Below, piece after piece: positions 17,782 through 26,397 of a stretch of DNA of 60,028 nt. The position numbers and the translations under genes were made by a program. The DNA comes from Fidelibacterota bacterium (lineage in GTDB: Bacteria > Fidelibacterota > Marinisomatia > Marinisomatales > UBA1611): contig JABHUQ010000108.1 of the NCBI GenBank assembly GCA_018658715.1, positions 1 to 60,028 of the forward strand. The letters are read 5' to 3'. The notes under the pieces are model-generated. The model was not told the DNA's origin and did no database searches. It saw nothing but the letters and a program-made list of their open reading frames with translations. Numbering within the stretch: the first letter of the stretch is position 1; the number at the start of each line of letters is the position of its first letter.

Positions 17782-18240
17782 TTATTCATTTAAATCAGAT
17801 AATACATCTAATGCATGCGTTTTAGTTTTTACTTTAGAGTAAACTTTTTCAATGTTTCCATTTTCATCAATTAAATAGGAATACCGAAAAATTCCTTCAT
17901 ACTCCCTGCCATATAATTTTTTTAATCCCCAAGCACCATATGCTTCAATCGTCTTATGATCTTCGTCACTTAATAATGGATATTGAAATTCTTGTTTATC
18001 TCCAAAATTCTTTTGCCGTTTTACAGAATCGGCACTCATACCTATAATGGCCATATTCTTTTGTTTAAATTGTTTGAATTCATCCCGGAATCCTTGACCT
18101 TCAACTATTCATCCTGGTGTACTGGCTTTTGGATAAAACCATAATAAAACTTTTTGCCCATCATAATCACTAAGTGAAACGGTGTTCCCATTTCCATCTA
18201 ATAATGAAAATTCAGGCGCTTTATCACCAACATTTAACAT
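17782..18240 (-). CDS. bcp: Bcp/PrxQ-type peroxiredoxin with in-frame TGA at the peroxidatic position (probable selenoprotein)
   Basis: The frame starts at ATG 18240, after a GAGGAG ribosome-binding site, overlapping the NUDIX stop as TGATG. It gives 152 codons with a single internal TGA at codon 44 (18109-18111). The residues around it, FYPKAS-TPG-x-IVEGQGFRDEF, align with the Bcp motif FYPKAMTPGCTVQACGLRD of E. coli, where the x-equivalent is the peroxidatic cysteine. No other cysteine is present, including at the resolving position. Beyond the TGA the frame continues with normal Bcp sequence (IIGMSADSVKRQKNF, PLLSDEDH, YSYLIDENG). A SECIS-like hairpin follows the TGA. The protein would reduce peroxides. 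A 1-base sequencing error from TGC/TGT is the main alternative. Confidence 0.85.
18076..18093 (-). promoter_or_regulatory. Candidate bacterial SECIS hairpin in the bcp transcript
   Basis: Counting from the base after UGA, GGAUUC (16-21) can pair with GAAUUC (28-33). This gives six pairs including one G-U, closing the loop CGGGAU (22-27). The second loop base is G at +23. The published bacterial SECIS model asks for a stem of at least four pairs, a 3-14 base loop with G among its first two bases and that loop G 16-37 nt from the UGA; all are met. Formation was judged by eye, not by folding software. Confidence 0.65.
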
Positions 18241-18713
18241 CATATATTCTCCTCTATTTTAATTTCTGACCATCGCATTCGATCATCTTCTTTTGTTGTC
18301 ATATCATGGACAACTGTTAATCCCATTTTTTGCCCTCGCCAAACTAACCGATTTAATGCATCATTATAAGACAACCATTCAAATTCAGAATGCTCTTTAG
18401 ACAACTTAACAGGCAAATCTGACACTTCGATTCCAAATACTGGAATCAAATTAATTCGATCACCATACACTTCATAAAAACGACTCACGTGATCTGCGAC
18501 AAATATTTTTAATGGGTTAAGTCCTGTCTCTTCTTTAAGCTCTCTAATGGCTGATTCCCACGCTTTCTCTTCTAGCTCAATTTTCCCGGCTACACCTTGC
18601 CATAAATGTTCATATATTTTTGTTTTAGCTCTTTTTAATAAAAGAAATTGAATGCCATCACCCAATTTTTTATACACATATGCATCTATAACACGTATGA
18701 CAGATTCTGGCAT
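18240..18713 (-). CDS. NUDIX hydrolase
   Basis: This 157-residue protein has a complete Nudix box at residues 43-65: G43, E49, then RELKEETGL (57-65), which is the G-x5-E-x7-REUxEExGU pattern that binds Mg2+ and the diphosphate. The start MPESVIRVIDAYVYK and the later SKEHSEFEWLSYNDAL segment resemble the MutT/NudB (dihydroneopterin triphosphate or 8-oxo-dGTP) subgroup. The substrate is not determinable. It shares one base with tgt upstream and one with bcp downstream, so these genes are translationally chained. Confidence 0.9.
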   Translation of the reverse strand: MPESVIRVIDAYVYKKLGDGIQFLLLKRAKTKIYEHLWQGVAGKIELEEKAWESAIRELKEETGLNPLKIFVADHVSRFYEVYGDRINLIPVFGIEVSDLPVKLSKEHSEFEWLSYNDALNRLVWRGQKMGLTVVHDMTTKEDDRMRWSEIKIEENI

Positions 18714-19846
18714 TACATACGTTTCCGATCAGCCATTTCATTTAACCACTTTTTAGACCATGAATCAAAGGTACCTGCATTAATTTCATTACGCATTTTT
18801 TGCATGAGATTTTGGTAATATGCAATATTGATATAGGAGGCCATCCGAAGCCCTAATATTTCGTTAACTTTTATTAAATGTCGCAGATATGCTTTTGTAA
18901 AATCTACCCCAAACGATATTGTACTATTTTCATCCACAGGAGAAAAATCGTCTTTATACTTTTCATTTCGAATATTTATAACACCAGTAGAAGTAAATAA
19001 TTGCCCATTACGTCCATTACGGGTAGGCATAACGCAATCAAACATATCAACACCCATCCGCACTGCCTTTACTAAATCTGATGGTCGCCCTACTCCCATT
19101 AGATAACGAGGTTGATCTTTTGGCAAAAGGCTATCGCATAAATCAATTGTTTCCATCATAGCATTTTTTTCTTCACCGACTGCCAATCCACCAATTGCCA
19201 TTCCACATTTTGAATAAGGGATAAGTTCTTCAGCACTTTGTTTCCTAAGGTCTGGATTAATTGCACCTTGCACAATCGGAAAAACCGTTTGCACCCAATC
19301 ATAAATAGGTGGGTGAGTGGCCAAATATGTTTCGCATCTTGCCATCCAATCTGATGTTCTTTGAACAGCTTGTTTTACTAGTGGTAATTCTGCATTTCCC
19401 GGTGGACATTGATCAAAAGCCATAATAATATCTGCGCCCAATAATCGTTGAATTTCCATTGACTTTTCTGGTGTAAATAAATGTTTACTTCCATTTAAAT
19501 GAGATCGGAACTCCACACCATAATCATTAATTTTGTTCAATTGTGCTAATGAAAATACTTGAAAACCACCACTATCAGTTAACATAGCCCCATCCCAATT
19601 AATAAAGGAATGAAGCCCGCCACCTTGATTTACAATATCCGTTCCTGGGCGCAAATATAAATGGTATGTATTTCCTAAAATAATTTTTGATCCAGCATCA
19701 GTTAATTCGTTTGGTGTCATTGTTTTAACAGCACCAACGGTACCAACGGGCATAAAAACAGGAGTTTCAATAATGCCATGGTCTGTTTTGAGAATTCCTG
19801 TTCGTGCAGAAATAGTTGGATCATTAGCTTTTATAGAAAACTTCAT
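18713..19846 (-). CDS. tgt: tRNA-guanine transglycosylase (queuine/preQ1) without zinc ligands
   Basis: This 377-residue enzyme swaps guanine 34 for preQ1 in tRNAs with GUN anticodons. DSGGFQVFSL with the general-base/substrate aspartate D91, PIVQGA near 200 and the nucleophile region GVDMFDCVMPTRNGR (D270) are intact. The structural zinc site is not. Where E. coli-type enzymes have CxCxxC after DFSPLDE, this protein reads NSTISFGVDF (307-316), and the fourth ligand of the IHN motif is replaced by isoleucine 339 (SYINIAYYQ). Bacteroidetes Tgt proteins also vary there as I recall. The last-base overlap with NUDIX and two-base gap from radA indicate one operon. Confidence 0.93.
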   Translation of the reverse strand: MKFSIKANDPTISARTGILKTDHGIIETPVFMPVGTVGAVKTMTPNELTDAGSKIILGNTYHLYLRPGTDIVNQGGGLHSFINWDGAMLTDSGGFQVFSLAQLNKINDYGVEFRSHLNGSKHLFTPEKSMEIQRLLGADIIMAFDQCPPGNAELPLVKQAVQRTSDWMARCETYLATHPPIYDWVQTVFPIVQGAINPDLRKQSAEELIPYSKCGMAIGGLAVGEEKNAMMETIDLCDSLLPKDQPRYLMGVGRPSDLVKAVRMGVDMFDCVMPTRNGRNGQLFTSTGVINIRNEKYKDDFSPVDENSTISFGVDFTKAYLRHLIKVNEILGLRMASYINIAYYQNLMQKMRNEINAGTFDSWSKKWLNEMADRKRM

Positions 19847-19848
19847 TT

Positions 19849-21201
19849 CTAAAAAATTATTCCAAAAACATTCTGAACGGTCTTGGCCGGATGAAGAGTA
19901 ATTTTAATTTTTTTAGTTTTTTCGTTATAATTCCCGTTTGGGATAATAGCATGTGTAAACCCTAGCGCCGATGCTTCTTGTAATCGTTTATCAATTTGTC
20001 CCACGGATCGGATTTCGCCTGCAAGGCCAACCTCACCAATAATAATCATTCCATCTGGAATTGATTGATCTCGTGAACTTGATGCCACTGAGCATAGAAT
20101 GGATAAATCTGCTGCAGGGTCATCCACTCGAAGTCCACCAACTAAATTCACAAATACATCTTTAGAGCCCATGGGAGTTTTCATTCTTTTTTCTAGTACG
20201 GCTAGCAACATCGATAAACGTTTATAGTCAAAACCATTTACATTTCGTTGAGGTGTTCCATAATTCGCGTTGGACACAAGAGCTTGAACTTCGACTAGTA
20301 TGGGACGTGTACCTTCTAACGATGGAAATATGGATGTCCCGGGTATATTTTCACTTCTTTCTGCTAAAAATAATTCTGATGGGTTACTCACTTCTGAAAG
20401 TCCATCTGGTTCCATTTGAAAAATACCCACTTCATGAGTTGGGCCAAATCTATTTTTAACAGAGCGTAAAATGCGATGGTCATGCCTATCATCTCCTTCT
20501 AAATACAATACTGTATCAACCATATGCTCTAACATTTTAGGCCCTGCAATTGTACCTTCTTTTGTAACATGACCTATAATTAAGATAGCTACATTTTTTT
20601 GCTTTGAAATGGATAAAAGCTGCTGTCCACATTCCCGAATTTGGCTAATCGATCCTGCAATGGAATCTAACTCTTCATTATATATTGTTTGTATTGAATC
20701 AACTACTACTAGCTGAGGATTGACCGTAGAGATATGTGATTCAATAGCATGAATTTCATTTTCACCTGACAAGTGTAATTGGTCAGATTGTATCCCTAGC
20801 CTTTTTGCTCGAATGGCTACTTGGTCTTCACTTTCTTCTGCAGTGACATACAATATTTTTAGATCGCCATTTCCAAGCTGTAATGCTAATGTTGATTTCC
20901 CGACACCGGGATTTCCACCCAATAATATGAGAGACCCAGAAAGAAGTCCTCCCCCCAAGACACGATCTACTTCACTCATCCCTGTATTAAATCGTTCGCC
21001 AGGGTTTCCTGCTAAAACTTCAGTTAATGATCTTGAATTTTGAATAAGTGCTTTACTTCTTAACGATGATCGTTTCCCAGTTACTTTAAATTCAGATAAT
21101 GTCCCCCATTCCTTACAGGATGGACATTGGCCATGCCACTTAGGGAACTCATCTCCGCAATCAGAGCAAAGGTAATGGATTTTAGATTTTATTTTAGCCA
21201 T
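19849..21201 (-). CDS. radA: DNA repair protein RadA (Sms)
   Basis: RadA promotes branch migration in recombinational repair. The 450-residue protein has the N-terminal zinc finger with cysteines 12, 15, 26 and 29, a Walker A GNPGVGKST (96-104) in the RecA-like core, the RadA-specific KNRFG motif within RILRSVKNRFGPTHEVG, and the C-terminal Lon-like domain containing GGLRVDDPAADLSIL and GEVGLAGEIR. Length and order are normal. Its start at 21201 is 43 bases downstream of the large propeller protein, and tgt follows after two bases. Confidence 0.97.
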   Translation of the reverse strand: MAKIKSKIHYLCSDCGDEFPKWHGQCPSCKEWGTLSEFKVTGKRSSLRSKALIQNSRSLTEVLAGNPGERFNTGMSEVDRVLGGGLLSGSLILLGGNPGVGKSTLALQLGNGDLKILYVTAEESEDQVAIRAKRLGIQSDQLHLSGENEIHAIESHISTVNPQLVVVDSIQTIYNEELDSIAGSISQIRECGQQLLSISKQKNVAILIIGHVTKEGTIAGPKMLEHMVDTVLYLEGDDRHDHRILRSVKNRFGPTHEVGIFQMEPDGLSEVSNPSELFLAERSENIPGTSIFPSLEGTRPILVEVQALVSNANYGTPQRNVNGFDYKRLSMLLAVLEKRMKTPMGSKDVFVNLVGGLRVDDPAADLSILCSVASSSRDQSIPDGMIIIGEVGLAGEIRSVGQIDKRLQEASALGFTHAIIPNGNYNEKTKKIKITLHPAKTVQNVFGIIF

Positions 21202-21244
21202 GAAGGGACGAGAAATTGCCCCATAGAAAGAATGGAATCAAGGT

Positions 21245-24200
21245 TTACCAATCAGGCCCAAGAGAAAAATACCATTGAGGCTTGGAATAACTATTATGGT
21301 TTACATCCCATGCAGCATCAATACGTAACAAGAAATAGCCAAGATTTATTTTTGTACCCACTCCAAATGTGGTGATCCAGGGTGTCATTGTTTCAGGTGA
21401 TGATTGTCCATACTTATTTTTTAGCTTAGTAACATCAGTAAACTCTTTTGGGTCATCCCATGCAGATCCCACATCTAAAAAAGCATGACCACGAATATTG
21501 CCAAAAACCATTTTTAATGGGAATCCTAAGGCTAAATAATTAATGAATGGGAATCGTATTTCAAAATTCATCAATAATGCATTTTTACCAAATCTTTCTG
21601 CATATCTTGCTCCGCGCACTGGAAAAACATACTCTGTAAAATAAATATCATGAAGCAATGATTGGTTTAATGTATCTAATAGTACTTCACGCCAAGTGCC
21701 ATAATCATCTTCGCCATTCGTTTCGCCATGACCCCCAATTAAATATGGAATTCCTCCCATAAAAAACTTCTGTGCATTTTCGCCAATACTTCCACCATAA
21801 TAAAATCGACCAGCTAAAGTATAATCTCGACCAAATAAAAAGTATTTTCGAGAATCCCACTTGAATGTTTGGAATTGGATTTTATCTGATCCCCAGCCTG
21901 GGCTAAGAGCTAAACTTACATTTTGTCGAAATCCATCTATTGGTCCTGTATACCCCATTGTCGAGTTATCAAATATCCAACTCATGGAAGGTATTACTGC
22001 AGAAAAACCTTCTTCTGAGACTGTTTGATATTGGTATTGGTATTGTCCTCCTCCCATATCAACAGGAACTTGTTTCATAATGGAATAGGAAGCCTTTTGT
22101 AATGAAAATCCAAAATCAAATCGCTGATACCTACTAAATGGGTGAGATATAAAACCGGTTGCGCCATAATTACGCAATCTTCCAATTAACTGGCTCCCTT
22201 CCTCTGAATAGCCGACTGAGAAGAAGTTGGCCGTTTGTGATGCATTGAAATGATAATCAGTTTTATTTTTTAAATATCCATAATAAAACATATAATCACT
22301 ATTTTCTAATGTTAGAACCATTTCTGTTCCAAAAGCAAGTTGATGATCGCCTAATATGTCACTAAAAGAAAAATAGGTCATCCCAGTTGCACCAAAAACA
22401 TTACTAATACTCAAATTCCCTGCTATCATATCCAATGTAAATCTCGTTTTATATGCATGAGGAATATGTCGCCCATCGACAAGCGAATCTTCAATAGCTA
22501 ATAGTGGCTTTTCATTCGAATCATTCCCAGCGATAGAAACATTATATGTTTCATAATGTGGGGCAAATATCCAGCTAGAATAATCGCCACTAGAATCTTC
22601 TACTTTTTTACGTTTATTCATTCGTAAATCTGAAATAGATTCAGTAGATAAAGATTGATTCTTTATAAATTGTGTTTCAAGAACTGATACTTTTTCTAAT
22701 TCCAATGGTTTCGATAAACTATAAATATCCCAACCAGTTCCAGCATATCCTGAAAAAATTAATAATTCATCATCTTGGGAAAGCGATAATTGCTGTAATC
22801 CAGTTAATACATTTGAAATTGGATACGCATTTGATGATAAATCATCCATATTTTTACGCCATAAATTCCATACACCTTTTTCATCTGAAGTATAAAAAAG
22901 ACTATTCTGCGTATTGGCCCACACCGGATAATCTTCCTTATGAGGTGTGTCTGTTATTTGATTAACTTGGGTTGATTGAATGTCTACAATATAAATATCA
23001 CTTTGGGTATAATCGTGTTCAGACATTTTACCTTGATAATTCCCATCCACAATCGTTCCTCTATCAGAAACAAACGCAATTTGAGATCCATCATAATTCC
23101 AAGACGGGTTTGAATCAGAAAAGGGATCATTCGTTAATTGCAAATAACTTTTTTCAGTAATATCTAATAAATATAAGTCACTTGCATTACCTTTATTACC
23201 GACAAAAGCAATCTTGTCGCCAGAAGGACTCCATGCAGCAGAAAATACACCATCTAAATTAATTGGAATTTTTTCTGTTTTTCCTGTTTTTGCATCAACA
23301 ATATGGATAACATCACTTTTGCCTGCTTTTGCTGCAAATGCAATTTTTCGACTATCAGGCGACCAGGTGATACCTGGGTGTAACCATTTTAATTCTTCAA
23401 AATTAACAGATCGACTTCCTTTAACGATTGTTCGAATTTCTTCACCGGATAGTGCATCCAATAATCGAATATTGAAATGACCATTATGATCTGATAAAAC
23501 AGCAACTTTACTTCCATCCGGGGATAAAGCAGGAGATACGTTATAATAATTATGGTCTTTTTTATGATCCGTTAAACTCTTTGCCATCTCCTCTAATGGA
23601 GTCCTATCAGCAATGTCTGGCCAATACTCCTTCTTTAAAAATTTATGCCATTGTATCGTTAAATCTTCCCATTTCATCCCAATGGCTCGTTCAAATCCTT
23701 TTTCAGCACTTTGAGTTTGCTTCATGGCTTTAAATATTTCACCTACTTTTTCACGACCATATTTTAACGTTATAAACCGCCACACGGATTGTCCGCCTTT
23801 ATATGCCATGTAATAGTTTAAATCATTTATAGTTGGAATACGCTCATGAATGGCAATATCACGAAGAGTCATATCTGCTTTCGTTTCCCAATTAGATGAC
23901 AAAAATTCAGCTAAACCTTCATTAACCCAGAGTGGAATACGAAGTCTTGTTTTATTAGAAATAATACTTTGCATATTTCCACCATAAACCATGTCATTTA
24001 TCATAGCATGGACTAATTCATGGTGAATTACATGACGAAATTGATCATAATTCCCCTCGAATGGAAAAATTACTCTATTTTTAAATAGTTCTGTTACCCC
24101 GCCTATTCCCTCTCTCATATAGGTACCAACAACATTTGTTTGTTGAAATTCATTGTGAGAATTATAAACTAGAATCGTTACACGTTTTTTTAAATTCCAT

Positions 24201-24415
24201 CTCAAATGAATTGAAATTTGTTCGTAGGCTTCTTCAGCAATATCTGCTGTAAATTCTGCTAAATCTTGTTCTTCGCCATAAAAATAAATATCAAAATGAG
24301 ATGATTGGATATAAGACCAATCAAATTCTCGATATTGAACCTTATTTTGACCAAAAGATTGTCCGAACACAAATTGCCCAAAAAGGCAAAAAATAAGTAC
24401 GATTTTTAATTTCAT
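21245..24415 (-). CDS. Secreted peptidase MA-like / PD40 beta-propeller / outer-membrane barrel protein
   Basis: I take ATG 24415 (MKLKIVLIFCLFGQFVFGQ) because a signal peptide begins there. The 1,056-residue product has three parts. First, a gluzincin-like metallopeptidase domain (about residues 30-265) with HELVH at 132-136 and a downstream WVNEGLAEFLSS, giving the third ligand. Second, a TolB/PD40-like propeller (about 280-590) with repeats such as SPALSPDGSKVAVLSDHNG, ITWSPDSRKIAFAAKAG, AAWSPSGDKIAFVGNKG and PSWNYDGSQIAFVSDRG. Third, a C-terminal barrel region resembling bacterial surface antigen/Omp85 ends (GHAFLDVGSAWDDP, then GVGTKINLGYFLLRIDAAWD). Similar multi-domain proteins occur in FCB genomes. 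Substrate and role are unknown. Confidence 0.8.
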   Translation of the reverse strand: MKLKIVLIFCLFGQFVFGQSFGQNKVQYREFDWSYIQSSHFDIYFYGEEQDLAEFTADIAEEAYEQISIHLRWNLKKRVTILVYNSHNEFQQTNVVGTYMREGIGGVTELFKNRVIFPFEGNYDQFRHVIHHELVHAMINDMVYGGNMQSIISNKTRLRIPLWVNEGLAEFLSSNWETKADMTLRDIAIHERIPTINDLNYYMAYKGGQSVWRFITLKYGREKVGEIFKAMKQTQSAEKGFERAIGMKWEDLTIQWHKFLKKEYWPDIADRTPLEEMAKSLTDHKKDHNYYNVSPALSPDGSKVAVLSDHNGHFNIRLLDALSGEEIRTIVKGSRSVNFEELKWLHPGITWSPDSRKIAFAAKAGKSDVIHIVDAKTGKTEKIPINLDGVFSAAWSPSGDKIAFVGNKGNASDLYLLDITEKSYLQLTNDPFSDSNPSWNYDGSQIAFVSDRGTIVDGNYQGKMSEHDYTQSDIYIVDIQSTQVNQITDTPHKEDYPVWANTQNSLFYTSDEKGVWNLWRKNMDDLSSNAYPISNVLTGLQQLSLSQDDELLIFSGYAGTGWDIYSLSKPLELEKVSVLETQFIKNQSLSTESISDLRMNKRKKVEDSSGDYSSWIFAPHYETYNVSIAGNDSNEKPLLAIEDSLVDGRHIPHAYKTRFTLDMIAGNLSISNVFGATGMTYFSFSDILGDHQLAFGTEMVLTLENSDYMFYYGYLKNKTDYHFNASQTANFFSVGYSEEGSQLIGRLRNYGATGFISHPFSRYQRFDFGFSLQKASYSIMKQVPVDMGGGQYQYQYQTVSEEGFSAVIPSMSWIFDNSTMGYTGPIDGFRQNVSLALSPGWGSDKIQFQTFKWDSRKYFLFGRDYTLAGRFYYGGSIGENAQKFFMGGIPYLIGGHGETNGEDDYGTWREVLLDTLNQSLLHDIYFTEYVFPVRGARYAERFGKNALLMNFEIRFPFINYLALGFPLKMVFGNIRGHAFLDVGSAWDDPKEFTDVTKLKNKYGQSSPETMTPWITTFGVGTKINLGYFLLRIDAAWDVNHNSYSKPQWYFSLGPDW

Positions 24416-24536
24416 TGTATGATAAGTACGCATAACTGCGACACCGGTTCCTTAACATTAGTTAAAATTTCAATACAATTCAACTATAAGACATAATCTT
24501 TTCATAAATAATATCTGATGAGTAATTTCATTCATC

Positions 24537-25268
24537 ATGCAAAGACCTCTCTATTTTATTTCTGATGTTCATTTGATGCTTTCTCGTACCAATGAAGAGT
24601 TAGACAGGCGAGAAAAACTCTATAGATTGTTAGATCATATAGCTTCCACTGGCGGAACAGTTTTTTTCGTTGGGGATTTATTTGATTTCTATTATGAATA
24701 TCCAGATGTAATTCCTAAAGAATATTTTAAACTATATGCAAAAGTCTGGGCATTAAAAGAACAGGGAATTGATTTCCATTTTCTTGTTGGGAATCATGAT
24801 TATTGGGTTATGGATTTTATGACAGAAAAACTAATGACCTATACGCATTTAAGTGATTTCGAATTTGAGATAAATGGGAAAAAGTTTTATATCACCCATG
24901 GGGATGGTTTATTATCTTGGGACTATGGGTATCGGTTTTTGAAAAAAATAATCCGTAGTAAATTATTTGTAGGTCTTTTTAGATGGATTCACCCTACAGT
25001 TGGATTTCAGATTGCGCGCTGGGTATCCAAAAGTGGACCAGAATATGACATTAGTGACGCATTAACCCAAAAAATAAGAAATGAATTAATGAATTTTGCA
25101 CAATTAAAGATAGAAAACGGCTTTGATTACATAGTCTTTGGACATTATCATCTGGGCGAAATGATGGATATAAATCAGGGGAAACTCGCTGTTCTTGGCG
25201 ATTGGTTTAATACTCCAAGATATGCTGTATTTGATGGAGAACAATTTGAAATGAAGGATTGGGAATAA
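24537..25268 (+). CDS. lpxH: UDP-2,3-diacylglucosamine diphosphatase
   Basis: This 243-residue metallophosphoesterase makes lipid X in lipid A synthesis at the inner membrane. The metal-binding motifs are in order: ISDVHLML (D10, H12), FFVGDLFDFYYE (about 43-54), LVGNHDYW (83-90), ITHGDG and FGHYHLGE. The helical segment between them (about 130-190) resembles the LpxH cap. It is the first of three plus-strand genes after a divergent gap of about 120 bases from the propeller protein. The neighbouring lpt and kdsC genes show that this organism makes LPS. Confidence 0.93.
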   Translation: MQRPLYFISDVHLMLSRTNEELDRREKLYRLLDHIASTGGTVFFVGDLFDFYYEYPDVIPKEYFKLYAKVWALKEQGIDFHFLVGNHDYWVMDFMTEKLMTYTHLSDFEFEINGKKFYITHGDGLLSWDYGYRFLKKIIRSKLFVGLFRWIHPTVGFQIARWVSKSGPEYDISDALTQKIRNELMNFAQLKIENGFDYIVFGHYHLGEMMDINQGKLAVLGDWFNTPRYAVFDGEQFEMKDWE

Positions 25269-25269
25269 A

Positions 25270-26397
25270 ATGAGACGAATCATTCCATTTATGATAATAG
25301 GATTATTATTCTTTGAAGGATGTGCTACAATCAAGGGATTCCTTAAGGAGAAGCCCGATGGGGATGAAGATTTTTTTCTAGCGAGTATTGAAAAATTACG
25401 AAATGAATATCAAGGTGGAGATTATGAGGCCCTTATGGCTCTCATAAAAATATATGAAGATCCTACCGAAAAAATGGATCTTCGCATAGAAGCTGGTAAA
25501 ACTTTGTCCAACACACATCACCCTACTGCTTTAAATGCCATTTCAGATATGGTGGCAACAACGAGTGCTGTTAATTATACTTTATTAAAAGAATCTATTT
25601 CTATGCTCGCAGTATTCAAGGAGAATCCAAAAGCTGGAGAATCTATGATAAAAGCCATGCATGTATTAGAAGAAAGAACTAATGATATACATATCGCTTT
25701 AGTAGAAAATTTGAACCGTGTGCGAACAAAAGATCAAATACTTACATTATTGGATTTATATCATGTCGCAAAATCAAATATGGCACGTACCGAAAATTTA
25801 TTAACTAAAACAATGGGTGCTCTCGGAGATAATCAAGTTATTCCTGTTTTAACAGAAATAGCTAAAAACCCAAAAGTAAATATTGGGATCCGAAACCAAG
25901 CAGTTGAAATATTAGGAAAGAAAAATCCACAAGATGTTGCACGAGCTTTTGCAGAATTATTAGGTGACCCTAATACTAATTTGGAAGTGCGAGAATTTGC
26001 TCTAAATACGATGAGGGGTGTAAAAGAAGAAAATTTAGTTTTATCCCTACTAGAAACTTATAATATGGGGAAAAATGAATATTATAGTCTTCTCAATACG
26101 ATGCTTGCTGCTTTGGGTGAATTCAATGATCCTGAAGTTAAAAAAGCTGTAATTGAGATTGCGTCAAATAAAGAATATCCATTGAAAATTCGTAAAAAGG
26201 CCGTCAATAATTTGGCGAATTTTGGGGACCCAAATGTAATACCAATGATTTTACCAGCCTTAAAAGATAAAAATAATTATGATTTATATGAAAATATATT
26301 AGACATGATTTTCGCTCTGGGCCAGGAACACAAATATGCAAATGAAGTTAGACATTATGCCTATCAAGCCCAATTTTCTCGGAGGGTTCATGAATAA
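25270..26397 (+). CDS. HEAT-repeat lipoprotein
   Basis: This 375-residue protein begins MRRIIPFMIIGLLFFEGCATIKG, with a lipobox around FEGC at residues 15-18, so it is probably lipid-anchored. From about residue 60 it is made of helical HEAT-like repeats: DLRIEAGKTLSNTHHPTALNAISDM, NIGIRNQAVEILGKKNP, NLEVREFALNTMRGVKEE and PLKIRKKAVNNLANFGDPNV. Such arrays are protein-interaction scaffolds. It follows lpxH after one base and its tail contacts the start of the next exported protein. No enzymatic motif is seen. A scaffold role in the envelope is an inference. Confidence 0.78.
   Translation: MRRIIPFMIIGLLFFEGCATIKGFLKEKPDGDEDFFLASIEKLRNEYQGGDYEALMALIKIYEDPTEKMDLRIEAGKTLSNTHHPTALNAISDMVATTSAVNYTLLKESISMLAVFKENPKAGESMIKAMHVLEERTNDIHIALVENLNRVRTKDQILTLLDLYHVAKSNMARTENLLTKTMGALGDNQVIPVLTEIAKNPKVNIGIRNQAVEILGKKNPQDVARAFAELLGDPNTNLEVREFALNTMRGVKEENLVLSLLETYNMGKNEYYSLLNTMLAALGEFNDPEVKKAVIEIASNKEYPLKIRKKAVNNLANFGDPNVIPMILPALKDKNNYDLYENILDMIFALGQEHKYANEVRHYAYQAQFSRRVHE

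Noticed and set aside
17782-18054. Reading the bcp gene as a short 90-residue protein starting at 18054, or as a pseudogene
   Set aside because: The upstream 62 codons are intact, in frame and strongly Bcp-like, with an RBS and a one-base overlap to the NUDIX gene. A pseudogene would not be expected to carry only one stop exactly at the peroxidatic position together with a SECIS-like hairpin.
18109-18111. An altered genetic code (TGA as Trp or Gly)
   Set aside because: TGA is used as a normal stop for several window genes (for example NUDIX, the Lrp-type gene, hmgA and MOSC), so it cannot be a general sense codon.
26336-26389. An ATG at 26336 as start of the FxLYD-type gene
   Set aside because: It lies within the HEAT gene and would place the signal peptide 18 residues inside the protein.
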